Positions 35,028 to 44,123 of a stretch of DNA of 64,000 bases are shown here, in pieces. Source of the DNA: CAXTKD01 sp964244885 (GTDB lineage Bacteria; Pseudomonadota; Alphaproteobacteria; Sphingomonadales; Sphingomonadaceae); the NCBI GenBank assembly GCA_964244885.1, contig CAXTKD010000007.1, forward strand, positions 62,001 to 126,000. Reading direction: 5' to 3'. Position numbers and translations under genes: made by a program. The notes beneath the pieces were generated by a model. The model saw only the letters and a list, made by a program, of their open reading frames with translations. It had not been told where the DNA came from and ran no database searches. The stretch's first letter is position 1. Every line of letters begins with the position of its first letter.

Positions 35028-36089
35028 CTATTTGATCAGATCCCAGGTCACCGGCGTGCCTCGCGGCACGTCGGTCGCGACACGGCTGCCTAGGATTTGG
35101 TCAATATGCTTCGGCGGTAGGCCGAAGCCCGGGCGGATGGCGCGGACGTTGTCCGTGGTCAGCCGGTCGCCGCTTTTTAGATCCTTGCTGACATAGAGCG
35201 AGCGGCGAAACTGCTTCGAGCCCTCTTCGGCGCCGCAGGCTCCGTAAGTGATCCTGCCGAAACCTTGCCAGGCGCGCTCAGTCTCGGTGACGAGCGCCTT
35301 CATTTCGTGAGGCTCCATCGAGAAGCTGCTGTCGACCCCGCCGTCATCACGGTCGAGGGTGAAATGCTTCTCGATAACCGTCGCACCGAGCGCCACGCTG
35401 GCGATCGATACGCCAATGCCCATCGTATGGTCGGACAGACCGACCTGGACGTCGAACAGCGTCCGCATGTGAGGGATTGTCGCGATGTTGGTATTTTCGG
35501 GCGTCGCCGGATACGTGCTGGTGCACTTTAGCAGTACGAGGTCGCGGCAACCTCCCTCGCGCGCGGCGCGCACTGCCTCATCCATCTCGGCGATCGACGC
35601 CATGCCAAGCGAAATAATCATCGGCTTGCCGGTCGCCGCCACGCGGCGGATCAGGGGCAGGTCCGTGTTCTCGAACGAGGCGATTTTGTAGCAGTCGGCG
35701 TTAACCGTCTCGAGGAAGTCGACCGCAGTGAAGTCGAACGGTGTCGAGAAGGGGATCATGCCGTGCCGGCGAGCGCGCTCGAAGATCGGCGCGTGCCAGT
35801 CCCATGGCGTGTGAGCCTCCCCATAGAGGTCATAGAGGGTGCGGCCGTTCCACAGGCTCTTGGGATCGTTGACCGCGAAACCCGGCGCGTCGACGTTGAG
35901 TGTCATCGTCTCAGCGGTATAGGTTTGCAGTTTTAACGCGTGTGCACCAGTCTCGGCCGCCGCATCGACGATTGCTAACGCCCGATCCAGCGACTGGTTA
36001 TGATTGCCCGACATCTCGGCGATGACGAATGGCGGATGGTCGGGACCGACCATCCGATGGCCGATCGCAAAGTTGAGGCCGGCACCCAT
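35028..36089 (-). CDS. pseI: Pseudaminic acid synthase
   Basis: PseI condenses 6-deoxy-AltdiNAc with phosphoenolpyruvate to give pseudaminic acid. The 353-residue protein has the NeuB fold motifs FVIAEMSGNHNQSLDRAL, ALKLQTYTAETMTL, PFSTPFDFTAVDFLE, YKIASFENTDLPLI, VGLSDHTMGIGVSI and VIEKHFTLDRDDGGVDSSFS, and a C-terminal SAF (antifreeze-like) domain from RRSLYVSKDLKSGD onward. The motif AEMSGNHN is diagnostic of PseI versus NeuB/LegI. The ATG at 36089 overlaps the upstream TGA (TGATG); a GTG one codon earlier is possible. Confidence 0.95.
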   Translation of the reverse strand: MGAGLNFAIGHRMVGPDHPPFVIAEMSGNHNQSLDRALAIVDAAAETGAHALKLQTYTAETMTLNVDAPGFAVNDPKSLWNGRTLYDLYGEAHTPWDWHAPIFERARRHGMIPFSTPFDFTAVDFLETVNADCYKIASFENTDLPLIRRVAATGKPMIISLGMASIAEMDEAVRAAREGGCRDLVLLKCTSTYPATPENTNIATIPHMRTLFDVQVGLSDHTMGIGVSIASVALGATVIEKHFTLDRDDGGVDSSFSMEPHEMKALVTETERAWQGFGRITYGACGAEEGSKQFRRSLYVSKDLKSGDRLTTDNVRAIRPGFGLPPKHIDQILGSRVATDVPRGTPVTWDLIK

Positions 36090-37573
36090 CACTCAATTTC
36101 CTTGCTGTAGCTGCGCGAAGCCCGGCCATAACCGCAACGCTCGAATAGCCGTTCGGATCTTTTATTGCCGTCCATCACCACCGCTGTCACGCGCCGGATA
36201 TGCGGCGCGGCGGTGGCGAGCCAGCGTTCGGCGGCTAGCAGCAGCGATCGGCCGCTCCCACCGCCTATCGCTTGAGGCGCCAGATAGATCGAAACCTCGG
36301 CGCCGTCCTCGCCGATACGGTCGAAGCGCACGACACCAATCGGTACCCCATCGCGCTCGCCGATCAGCACCCAGCGATCAGGACTCGCCAAGGAACGCTC
36401 GAACCAGGCCTGGTGGTCGGGATAGGCGATTTCAGCCGTTTCACGTGACATCGCCCGCACTTCGGGGGAGTTCCGCCATTCGTACAGGTTGAGGCCATCG
36501 TGCGGCCCGGCAGGCCGCACCTCTACTGCGCTGAACTCCGACAACGCCGCGATGACGCGCCGGGCTCCGTGGCCGTCGGTCACTACCCAGGCATTGGCCG
36601 AAAGATGCTCGCGCAGGCCCTGATTCGCGACCAACGCTCGAAGGTGCAGAGCAAGCGATTCGCACGTCAGCTCGCCGTCGAGCGCGCATAGGAATCCAGC
36701 GCGTGCGCCCTCGTACAAAACTTGGCGCTGGTTATCGGCAAGTTGGACGGCGAGCGTCGGCACCCCAAGAGCGCAGCGTTCCCAGGTCGTGGTGCCGCCA
36801 GCGCCGACCGCGAGGTCGGCCGCCGCGAGCAACGCAGCCATCTTTTCGGTTTGTATATGCAATCGCCAAGCCGGATTTGCGGCGCAACGCACGGTGATCG
36901 CCTCGCGTGCCGGCTGGCCGGCACCGATTACCACGTCGAGCGGGATGGATTGCAGTCTCGCCGCCTCTACCGCGTCGAGCGCCAGCGACGTCGCATCGAT
37001 CACATCGATGCCGCCCATGAAGAGAAGCATGCGCCTGACTTTGCCCCGGCGCGGCCCGGCAGTTGCCCGCGCGGCCGCAAAAGCTGGGCGCAGCAGCGCA
37101 AATTGCGGGCCGATCAGCGTCTGCATCACTCCGGCGGGGTAGCGCGCCGCCGAATCGGCATAGAAATTCTGATCGAGTAGCAACTCGCAGTCGTGGGTTC
37201 GGCCAAGGTCGTCGATCGCCATGACGCGAAAACCGGCACAGCGCGCCGCCGCCTCCCAAACCGCACCAAGAGCATAATGGTCGCAGATCACCCAGTCGGC
37301 GGCCGGGACGACGGCTTTGAAGGCTTCAAAATCGCGGAGCTGCGTCTCGCCATCCCACTCGCGGCCAAGCGGTGCCGTCCAAGCGTCGCTAGGCAGCATG
37401 AGGACTGCATGACCATTCGCAATAAGCTTATCATACAGATAATCGGGAACCCGTGCTGCCGCAAAGAACACATCGTGCCCCTCGGCGCGGAGCGCGTCGG
37501 CAAGCGTAAGGGTGCGAACGACGTGGCCGCTCCCCAATTCCGCCGCAGCGTCGACACGGATGGCGATCTTCAT
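36089..37573 (-). CDS. pseG: PseG-PseH fusion: UDP-sugar hydrolase plus N-acetyltransferase
   Basis: The 494-residue product joins two steps of the pathway. Residues 1 to about 340 are PseG (IRVDAAAELGSGHVVRTLTL, DHYALGAVWEAAA, LLDQNFYAD, LLFMGGIDV, AVGAGGTTTWERCALG), which cleaves UDP from UDP-6-deoxy-AltdiNAc. Residues of about 345-494 are a GNAT domain (PHDGLNLYEWRNSPEVRAMS, YPDHQAWFERSL, GGSGRSLLLAAERWL, NKRSERLFERCGYGRASR) of PseH type, which acetylates the 4-amino sugar. The start at 37573 overlaps the pseF stop (ATGA). The two acts are not consecutive in solution order (PseH precedes PseG). Confidence 0.92.
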   Translation of the reverse strand: MKIAIRVDAAAELGSGHVVRTLTLADALRAEGHDVFFAAARVPDYLYDKLIANGHAVLMLPSDAWTAPLGREWDGETQLRDFEAFKAVVPAADWVICDHYALGAVWEAAARCAGFRVMAIDDLGRTHDCELLLDQNFYADSAARYPAGVMQTLIGPQFALLRPAFAAARATAGPRRGKVRRMLLFMGGIDVIDATSLALDAVEAARLQSIPLDVVIGAGQPAREAITVRCAANPAWRLHIQTEKMAALLAAADLAVGAGGTTTWERCALGVPTLAVQLADNQRQVLYEGARAGFLCALDGELTCESLALHLRALVANQGLREHLSANAWVVTDGHGARRVIAALSEFSAVEVRPAGPHDGLNLYEWRNSPEVRAMSRETAEIAYPDHQAWFERSLASPDRWVLIGERDGVPIGVVRFDRIGEDGAEVSIYLAPQAIGGGSGRSLLLAAERWLATAAPHIRRVTAVVMDGNKRSERLFERCGYGRASRSYSKEIE

Positions 37574-38262
37574 CAGCGCAATGCCCGATGCATCGCCTCC
37601 GCGCGTTCCCAATCGGCCGGCGTATCGATGTCGACAACGCGCCATTCGGGCAGGATGATGCTGGCGCCGTTAGCATGAATGTCGAGGCCGCCGAGCCAAG
37701 CTTCGGCGTTTCCCCAATAGAATTGGCCAGCATCGAAATAGGCTGGCTCAAGGTCTTGGGTTCGGGCGTTGGCAAATTCCGGGTTAAACGGCGTGACCGT
37801 GGCATCCTCGGATCGCCGCAGGGCGCGCTGGATCGCCGACGGGAAGGCTGTGATAGCAAAGGCATAAACTGCGGTGCCGGTTTCGAGCAGGCGCAGCGCT
37901 TCGATCAAGTCGCCTGACTCGATGAATGGTACTCCGGGATAGATGCAGCAAACCTGTTGGACGTGCCAGCCAAGATCGCGGCAGGCCTGCACTGCATGCG
38001 CAATCACGGGCACCGTTGGCGTGAAGTCGTCGGCGAGTTCGGGCGGGCGGACGAATGGTGTCTCGGCGCCCGTCGCCACTGCGATTTCGGCAATTTCGTG
38101 GTCATCCGTGGTCACCACAACATGGTCGAAAACGCCCGATGCGTTCGCCGCCCCAATCGCGTGGGCGATCATTGGCTTGCCGGCAAACGGCTTGATGTTC
38201 TTGCGGGGGATACGCTTGCTGCCGCCGCGCGCCGGAATGACCGCGATCCGCCCCGACGTCAC
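37573..38262 (-). CDS. pseF: Pseudaminic acid cytidylyltransferase
   Basis: PseF activates pseudaminic acid with CTP to CMP-Pse. The 229-residue protein has the CMP-sialate synthetase loop VIPARGGSKRIPRKNIKPF (residues 8-26), VTTDDHEIAEIA, and the C-terminal RVVDIDTPADWERAE that distinguishes PseF from Kdo and NeuA enzymes. It starts with a GTG at 38262, immediately after the pseC TAA with no spacer, and its stop overlaps the start of pseG-pseH, which implies tight translational coupling. Confidence 0.95.
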   Translation of the reverse strand: MTSGRIAVIPARGGSKRIPRKNIKPFAGKPMIAHAIGAANASGVFDHVVVTTDDHEIAEIAVATGAETPFVRPPELADDFTPTVPVIAHAVQACRDLGWHVQQVCCIYPGVPFIESGDLIEALRLLETGTAVYAFAITAFPSAIQRALRRSEDATVTPFNPEFANARTQDLEPAYFDAGQFYWGNAEAWLGGLDIHANGASIILPEWRVVDIDTPADWERAEAMHRALR

Positions 38263-39426
38263 TTAGGCCGCCAGAGTCCGGCGGATCACCGACACTATCT
38301 TTTCCTGCTGTTCGTCGGTCATTGCCGGAAACAAGGGGATCGAAATAGCACGCCCATAATAACGCTCAGCCGCTGGGAAGTCGCCGCGCTTGAAGCCCAG
38401 CCGCTCATAGTAAGGTTGAGTATGAATGGGAATATAATGGACATTGACGCCGATCCCATCGCCGCGCATCGTCTCGAAAAGCTGACGGCGAGATACTCGA
38501 GTGCGCAAGTCGTCAACCTCGATCGCATAGAGATGCCAGGCTGATATCCGATCGTTGAGGCGCACCGGCTTAAACACCGGTGCGTCGCCGAACAGGTCAT
38601 CGTAGCGATCAGCGATGGCGATGCGGCGGGCGTGCATCTCGTCAAGGCGCGCCATTTGCGAAAGGCCAAGCGCTGCTTGCAGGTCGGTTATCCGATAGTT
38701 GTAGCCGAGTTCCTGTTGCTCATAATACCATGGGCCGTCGGCGTCGCGCTCCATGTCTGCGTGATCGCGCGACATGCCATGCGAGCGCAAAAGCCTTAGC
38801 CTACGCGCCAACTCACCGTCCTGGGTGGTTATCATGCCACCCTCGGCGGTCGTCACGATCTTCACTGCGTGAAAGCTGAACACTGACGCGTGCGCCCAAG
38901 CGGCGCCGACCGGCTGGTCGAGATAGGATCCGCCCGTGGCATGCGATGCGTCCTCAAGAAGCTTGAAGCCGTAGTGGTCGGCGAGCACCCTCATTTCGCG
39001 CATATCGCAGGACAGGCCAGCAAAATCGACGGGAATGACAACTGCCGGTAGCGTGCCTTCGCGTTCGGCGATAGCGAGCTTGTCAGTCAAGGCTTGGAGC
39101 GACATATTCCGGGTTGAGGAATCGATGTCCACGAAATCGACTGTCGCGCCGCAATATAGCGCGCAGTTAGCCGAGGCGAGAAAGCTGTTTGGCGAGGTCC
39201 AAACACGGGATCCGGGCCGAACGCCAAACGCCAAGCAAGCAATATGCAGAGCGGCAGTGGCATTCGACACGGCTATTGCATGCGCGACACGGTGGCGATC
39301 GGCGAATGCCTGCTCGAAACTGGGGATGGAGGGGCCCTGCGTCAGAAAATCCGAGCGCAACGTCGCAGCCACCGCCTCAATGTCGGCGTCAGTAATATTC
39401 TGGCGGCTGTAAGGGATGTAGGACAT
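38263..39426 (-). CDS. pseC: UDP-4-keto-6-deoxy-sugar aminotransferase
   Basis: PseC transfers an amino group from glutamate to C4 of the PseB product. The 387-residue PLP enzyme (DegT/DnrJ fold) starts IPYSRQNITDADIEAV, has VSNATAALHIACLAFGV, LLEDASHATGGSYL, and SFHAVKIVTTAEGGMI with the PLP Lys at 189, where sugar aminotransferases usually show SFHxxK. The YNYRITDLQAALGLSQ and PIHTQPYYERLGF segments are PseC-like. It lies 12 bases after pseB. Confidence 0.95.
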   Translation of the reverse strand: MSYIPYSRQNITDADIEAVAATLRSDFLTQGPSIPSFEQAFADRHRVAHAIAVSNATAALHIACLAFGVRPGSRVWTSPNSFLASANCALYCGATVDFVDIDSSTRNMSLQALTDKLAIAEREGTLPAVVIPVDFAGLSCDMREMRVLADHYGFKLLEDASHATGGSYLDQPVGAAWAHASVFSFHAVKIVTTAEGGMITTQDGELARRLRLLRSHGMSRDHADMERDADGPWYYEQQELGYNYRITDLQAALGLSQMARLDEMHARRIAIADRYDDLFGDAPVFKPVRLNDRISAWHLYAIEVDDLRTRVSRRQLFETMRGDGIGVNVHYIPIHTQPYYERLGFKRGDFPAAERYYGRAISIPLFPAMTDEQQEKIVSVIRRTLAA

Positions 39427-39438
39427 GCGCCGCGCCGA

Positions 39439-40449
39439 TTAATCGATCTGGTGGCCAACTACGTGACGCTCGATCTGCTCCCGCAACTGCTCTACCGAGA
39501 GGAAGTCTTTGTTTGTGCCACTGTCATAGGAGAATCCGAGGGCGACCGGCACGGCTCCAACGCGCTTGCAATAGTCTTCAGTCGAATAGTCTGACGACGA
39601 TGAAAGGATTGCATAATAGGGACCAAGATCGACTGTGTTTGGACTGTCACTAGTAGTAATCATTTCTTCGTGAATCTTTTCGCCTGGTCTGACGCCAACA
39701 ACAATTTGTTCACAATTTGGACCAATCGCCTGAGCGACATCGGTAATGTTATAAGATGGGATCTTTGGCACGAGAATTTCGCCGCCCCAAGCGTGTTCAA
39801 TCGACCAGAGAACCATCTCGACGCCTTGCTGCAACGAGATGTTGAAGCGCGTCATCCGCGGATCGGTGATCGGCAGCACACCAGTATTTCGCTTCTCGAG
39901 GAAGAAAGGGATGACTGATCCGCGGCTTCCCATGACGTTGCCGTAACGCACGACACTAAACCGGATATCGTGGTGGCCCCGAATGTTGTTGGCCGCGACG
40001 AATAGCTTGTCGGAACAGAGCTTCGTCGCTCCGTATAGATTAATTGGGGCCGCCGCCTTGTCGGTAGAAAGGGCGACGACGCGCTGGACGCCGCAGTCAA
40101 GCGCAGCTTCGATTACGTTCTGGGCGCCGAGGACATTCGTCTTAATGCACTCGAATGGATTGTATTCGGCGGCCGGAACCTGCTTCTGCGCCGCAGCATG
40201 AACTACGATATCCACACCCTCGAACGCGCGCCGCAATCGCGACGGATCACGAACGTCGCCGATGAAGTAGCGGATGGCGGGGAAAGAATTATCCGAAAAT
40301 TGTTGCGCCATTTCGAACTGCTTGAGTTCGTCGCGTGACAGCACCACAAGGCGCTTGACGTCCGGATAACGCTCCAGGACGGTTCGAACGAAGGCCTTGC
40401 CGAATGAGCCAGTACCGCCCGTAACCAATATCGACTTACCGCTGAACAT
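39439..40449 (-). CDS. pseB: UDP-GlcNAc 4,6-dehydratase (inverting)
   Basis: PseB is the first enzyme of pseudaminate synthesis: it dehydrates UDP-GlcNAc and inverts C5. The 336-residue SDR has ILVTGGTGSFGKAF (7-20), HAAAQKQVPAAEYNP, and the catalytic STDKAAAPINLYGATKL with Asp130, Lys131, Tyr139 and Lys143. YxxxK with the DK pair is the FlaA1 pattern. It leads the pse genes, with AAGGG six bases before the ATG. The heparinase-like gene is divergent. Confidence 0.95.
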   Translation of the reverse strand: MFSGKSILVTGGTGSFGKAFVRTVLERYPDVKRLVVLSRDELKQFEMAQQFSDNSFPAIRYFIGDVRDPSRLRRAFEGVDIVVHAAAQKQVPAAEYNPFECIKTNVLGAQNVIEAALDCGVQRVVALSTDKAAAPINLYGATKLCSDKLFVAANNIRGHHDIRFSVVRYGNVMGSRGSVIPFFLEKRNTGVLPITDPRMTRFNISLQQGVEMVLWSIEHAWGGEILVPKIPSYNITDVAQAIGPNCEQIVVGVRPGEKIHEEMITTSDSPNTVDLGPYYAILSSSSDYSTEDYCKRVGAVPVALGFSYDSGTNKDFLSVEQLREQIERHVVGHQID

Positions 40450-40625
40450 GTGGCCCTTGATGTTGGATTGATAATTAGAACGTCCGCAGCTTCCTGCGAC
40501 GGAAATCGGCCCAGCCTAAGCGGAGACGTCGGTCCGCCTTACCTGTCTGTACGTTGGTCGGCAAGCAAAGGATGGCGTGGCTGCCTATGGGCGAAGTCGC
40601 GACCAGAGGTGTCAGGAATCGCCGC
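40450..40625. promoter_or_regulatory. Divergent gap between pseB and the lyase gene
   Basis: This 176-base gap separates two divergent genes and must hold promoters for both the pse operon and the heparinase-like gene. I see a pseB ribosome site (AAGGG) and an AGGA eight bases before the lyase ATG at 40626, but no convincing -35/-10 pair or operator. An in-frame ATG at 40554 could extend the lyase into this gap. Confidence 0.35.
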
Positions 40626-42197
40626 ATGAATGTCGCCCGCTTCTTTAGAACAGTCCGCCATCTCAAACTGCGCCAAGTCAGCGATCGGATCGCCCGACGG
40701 GTGATTCGCACACGCCCGAAGCGCGGCCCCGCAGAGCCGCTGCGCGCGTCGCTGCAGCCAGCGGCCGCCTTCGTTCTCCGGCCCGCGTGTTGGGACGGCG
40801 GCACGCGGTTCGACCTACTAGGCGTTGCACACGAGATCGCCGGCCCCCAGGGCTGGAACCAGGCCGCCGAGAAGTTGTGGCTTTATCACGTCCATTATTT
40901 CGAAGACCTCCTCCGGCCAGACGCAGATAGTTGGCGATGCAACCATCAACGGCTTATTAAGCGCTGGATAGAAGAAAACCCGCCTGCGAAGGGTAACGGG
41001 TGGGAACCCTATCCTATTTCGATACGCGTATCGAACTGGATTAAATGGGTGGTGGGAGGCGCCACCTGCCCCCAAGACATGTGCGACAGCTTGGCTTTAC
41101 AGCTGCGGCAACTGGCAGGGGCGCTCGAATATCACCTCCTTGGCAACCATCTCTGGGCGAACGCCAAAGCCCTTTTTTTAGGGGGTTTGTTTTTCGAAGG
41201 GCCAGAGGCCGACCGTTGGCGCAAACGCGGATTTCGAATTCTTATGCAACAGTTCAGCGAGCAGATTCTGGCGGACGGCGGCCATTTCGAACGCAGCCCC
41301 ACCTATCACGCGCTTATTCTCGAAGATGTTCTCGACTTGTTGAATATCGCTGCGTGCTATGGCGCCGAGCTTCCGGCAGCTTGGGCCTGCAAGGCGCAAG
41401 CGATGATGTGCTGGCTCGAATGCATGACGCGGCCCGATGGACGGCCGGTGCTCTGGAACGATGCTGCAGGCAACGCACATCCAACCTTCGCCGAACTGCA
41501 GGGCTATATGTCGCGTCTCGGCCTTCCTGCATCGGCGGAGAAGGTCAGAATTCTTTATGAGACCGGCTACGCACGAATGGATCAAGGTCGCGGAACACTG
41601 TGGTTCGACGCGGCGGCAATTGGACCCGACTATATTCCTGGGCATGCGCATGCCGACAGCCTGAATATCGAATTATTTGTGGCCGGTGGGCCGATATTGA
41701 CCGACACTGGAGTTTCGACTTATTCCATTGGTGAACGGCGGGCCTTCGAACGCAGCACACGCGCGCACAACAGCGTGGAGTTGGCGAAAACCGACTCTAG
41801 CGAGCTTTGGGCCGGTTTCCGGGTCGGACGTCGCGCTAGACCGAGAGACGTATATCTTACGCCTGATCGGTTTTCCGCCGCTCACGACGGCTATGACCAT
41901 CTCGGAGCGCGCCACAGCCGCCAAATTTTGCGCGCCGCCAATGGGTTTCGTATAGTAGACAAAGTTCGGCGGCGGAAACCGTTGGCACAGGCGGCCTATT
42001 TCCATCTGGCGCCCGGACTCAAGGTCGCTATCAAAGATACTGCGGTAACGGTCGAAGACGTTCAGTTGGAATTCGATGGCGCCCTCTCGATCGATATCGA
42101 ACCCTATCAACTGGCTGCTGGCTTCAATCGGTTGGTAGACGCCATATCTTTACGCGTCAGCTTCGATGGGGAGCTGACCACTACGATTAAATTCTAA
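40626..42197 (+). CDS. Heparinase II/III-family polysaccharide lyase-like protein
   Basis: The 523-residue protein begins FFRTVRHLKLRQVSDRIARR, has an alpha-helical toroid with LLGNHLWANAKALFLGGLFF and GGHFERSPTYHALILEDVLD, and then the Hepar_II_III beta domain with PGHAHADSLNIELFVAGGPI and RAFERSTRAHNSVEL. No signal peptide is seen, as is usual for members in O-antigen loci. It may trim or turn over the polymer, or act on an intermediate; its reaction is unknown. It is the only island gene between pseB and tviB on the plus strand. The start at 40626 was preferred for its AGGA site and for matching family N-termini. Confidence 0.85.
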   Translation: MNVARFFRTVRHLKLRQVSDRIARRVIRTRPKRGPAEPLRASLQPAAAFVLRPACWDGGTRFDLLGVAHEIAGPQGWNQAAEKLWLYHVHYFEDLLRPDADSWRCNHQRLIKRWIEENPPAKGNGWEPYPISIRVSNWIKWVVGGATCPQDMCDSLALQLRQLAGALEYHLLGNHLWANAKALFLGGLFFEGPEADRWRKRGFRILMQQFSEQILADGGHFERSPTYHALILEDVLDLLNIAACYGAELPAAWACKAQAMMCWLECMTRPDGRPVLWNDAAGNAHPTFAELQGYMSRLGLPASAEKVRILYETGYARMDQGRGTLWFDAAAIGPDYIPGHAHADSLNIELFVAGGPILTDTGVSTYSIGERRAFERSTRAHNSVELAKTDSSELWAGFRVGRRARPRDVYLTPDRFSAAHDGYDHLGARHSRQILRAANGFRIVDKVRRRKPLAQAAYFHLAPGLKVAIKDTAVTVEDVQLEFDGALSIDIEPYQLAAGFNRLVDAISLRVSFDGELTTTIKF

Positions 42198-42231
42198 GCC
42201 GCCTGCGAAAGGCGTGGCAGATCCGTGACAC

Positions 42232-42906
42232 TCACGTAGGGTAATTGAGCAACGGCCTCAAGCGGTCAGGTGGTGTCGGCAAATCGTCATAGATTCTCCA
42301 TACCAAACGCGACTTCGAAAACAGTACGACCCAAGCTGTCAGCAGGATGAGTGTGAAATAGGTCTTCAATCCGTAATGGGCAACGTACCAGCATTCGACG
42401 GCCCCCTTGTAAGGTGCGATAGCCCCATTGTAGAATGCCGAGCCATCATTGTCGGCCAGCATGTCTTCCTCACCCCGAAAAATAACCGACCCGATGCCGG
42501 AAAGACCTGGTCTCACGCAGGTCACTACCGCTTGGATCTCCGCCGAATAGGCGCCAAATGTCTGCCGGGTCAGCGGTCTCGGCCCAATGATGCTCATATC
42601 ACCAAGCAACACGTTGAGCAGTTGAGGAAGCTCATTAATCTTCGATTTTCGCAAAAACTTTCCAACCGGCAGAATACGTGGGTCTGCCCTCACGGTCACC
42701 GTTCCAGTAGCTAAGTTCGGACTATTCTTTAGCATGGTTGCGAATTTATATAACTTAAACGTCCGCCCTGTTTTGCCGACTCGATCCTGGCGAAAGAAGA
42801 TTTCGCCCTCGCCGGTAAATCGAAGTAGAATCGCTACGGGGAATAGAAGCGGAAAAAGAACCAGAATTGCGCACGCCGAGAGGATTATGTCGAGGAATCG
42901 CTGCAT
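42232..42906 (-). CDS. Initiating phosphoglycosyl transferase (small monotopic sugar transferase)
   Basis: The 224-residue enzyme has an N-terminal re-entrant hydrophobic segment (FLDIILSACAILVLFPLLFP), RQDRVGKTGRTFKLYKFATM, and KINELPQLLNVLLGDMSIIGPRPLTRQ. It should transfer a sugar-1-phosphate from a UDP-sugar to undecaprenyl phosphate, starting each repeat unit. The catalytic Asp-Glu dyad of PglC reads Asn-Glu here. The following KGAVECWYVAHYGLKTYF part is typical of the WreU/PglC group. The neighbouring dehydratase and reductase suggest UDP-QuiNAc or UDP-FucNAc as donor. Confidence 0.85.
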   Translation of the reverse strand: MQRFLDIILSACAILVLFPLLFPVAILLRFTGEGEIFFRQDRVGKTGRTFKLYKFATMLKNSPNLATGTVTVRADPRILPVGKFLRKSKINELPQLLNVLLGDMSIIGPRPLTRQTFGAYSAEIQAVVTCVRPGLSGIGSVIFRGEEDMLADNDGSAFYNGAIAPYKGAVECWYVAHYGLKTYFTLILLTAWVVLFSKSRLVWRIYDDLPTPPDRLRPLLNYPT

Positions 42907-42908
42907 GA

Positions 42909-44096
42909 TTACATCCTCTGATCCAAGTATCTCCCAGTTTCCTTATGATCGAACGCGGGGAGTATCTTGAAGAATAGTTCAAGTATCTCTTGTTTGGACC
43001 ACCGCCCCCCTTGCCGCAATCTACCAATGTCTGCAGTAAATTGATCGAGCAGTGTCGAATCGAACAGCGCGTCGTTCTTTATGATGCCAATGCCATCGAA
43101 GCGACTCATGTCGAGTTTCTCGTTAGCAGTAAAGAATTCTTCGAAGTCCTTTTCGCCCGTGGTGTCGCTTTCGAAGAAGTAGCAAGGCCACTTTCGGTTC
43201 GAGATGAGCTTTTCCGCACTCGCTCTTGCCTCGTCTTCAGTCTCGCAAGAGACTGGCTCGTAGCCCAAGTCGGAGATGAAGTGCTGGGCAATTTCAGAAA
43301 AGGTAATAAGGTGCAGTTTTTCGCTTAACTTCGGGAAAAATATGTCGCGATTATCTCCAAGAAGAGCAGACATAAGGCAAAGTTCACCCGACTCTTGTGG
43401 TGTCACAAAGTAACGACGCACATCGCTGGGGGCGGAAATCGGTTGCCGCTTGGCGAAGCGCTGGTTGAATCCGTGCAACAGCGACCCGTCGGAGAAAGCC
43501 ACGTTTGCGAAGCGGGCGGTCGATATCGCCTGCGCAACACTTTCGCGTATCAAGAACATCTCCATGATCCGCTTACTGGCCCCCATCATGTTGACCGGAT
43601 TTGCGGCCTTGTCAGTCGAGACGCAAAAATACTTCTTCGCCCCCATGTCGCGCGCTAGACTAATAGTCTTGATCGTGTTGAAGATGTTCACTTCGAGCAA
43701 CCGCATGAGCGTGAAAGGATCTTTTTCGCTGCGAACATGCTTCAGCGCGGAAAGATTAAAAATAAAATCGTAAGGCCCCTCGGCTTGGACCATGGCATCG
43801 AATTCCAAGCCTCCACAGTCGATGGCGAAAGATCGGAAGTCGCCGGTGATGTAGCCCAATGTGCTACGTATGTCCCGCACGAGCTCCACCATATTATTTT
43901 CACTAACGTCCACGACGTGGAGAATCTTGGGGTGCCGACGAAATATTTCGCGCACTACTGCTTGGCCGATCGACCCGGCACCACCAATAACGAGGAAGCT
44001 CGATGCACCAACGATCTCACGTAGTAGAGCATCATGCGTTAATATATCGGCGTCAAACAGCGCTTCCTGACGTCCGATCAAAGATAAAACATTCAT
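42909..44096 (-). CDS. UDP-HexNAc 4,6-dehydratase, soluble WbpM/WreV type
   Basis: This 395-residue SDR starts NVLSLIGRQEALFDADILTH, with SSFLVIGGAGSIGQAVVREI as the nucleotide loop, FIFNLSALKHVRSEKDP, and STDKAANPVNMMGASK. Met replaces the usual Tyr, the signature of WbpM-like dehydratases that keep C5 configuration. It lacks the N-terminal membrane domains of WbpM, as does WreV of Rhizobium etli. It should make UDP-4-keto-6-deoxy-GlcNAc for the reductase encoded next to it. It ends 3 bases before the phosphoglycosyl transferase. Confidence 0.85.
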   Translation of the reverse strand: MNVLSLIGRQEALFDADILTHDALLREIVGASSFLVIGGAGSIGQAVVREIFRRHPKILHVVDVSENNMVELVRDIRSTLGYITGDFRSFAIDCGGLEFDAMVQAEGPYDFIFNLSALKHVRSEKDPFTLMRLLEVNIFNTIKTISLARDMGAKKYFCVSTDKAANPVNMMGASKRIMEMFLIRESVAQAISTARFANVAFSDGSLLHGFNQRFAKRQPISAPSDVRRYFVTPQESGELCLMSALLGDNRDIFFPKLSEKLHLITFSEIAQHFISDLGYEPVSCETEDEARASAEKLISNRKWPCYFFESDTTGEKDFEEFFTANEKLDMSRFDGIGIIKNDALFDSTLLDQFTADIGRLRQGGRWSKQEILELFFKILPAFDHKETGRYLDQRM

Positions 44097-44123
44097 CTAA
44101 AATTCCTTGATGCCAATTTCGTC

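Noticed and set aside
41173..41190. T7 and G5 runs in the lyase gene as a slippage site
   Set aside because: The reading frame continues with the expected family motifs on both sides, and the runs are short compared with known contingency tracts.
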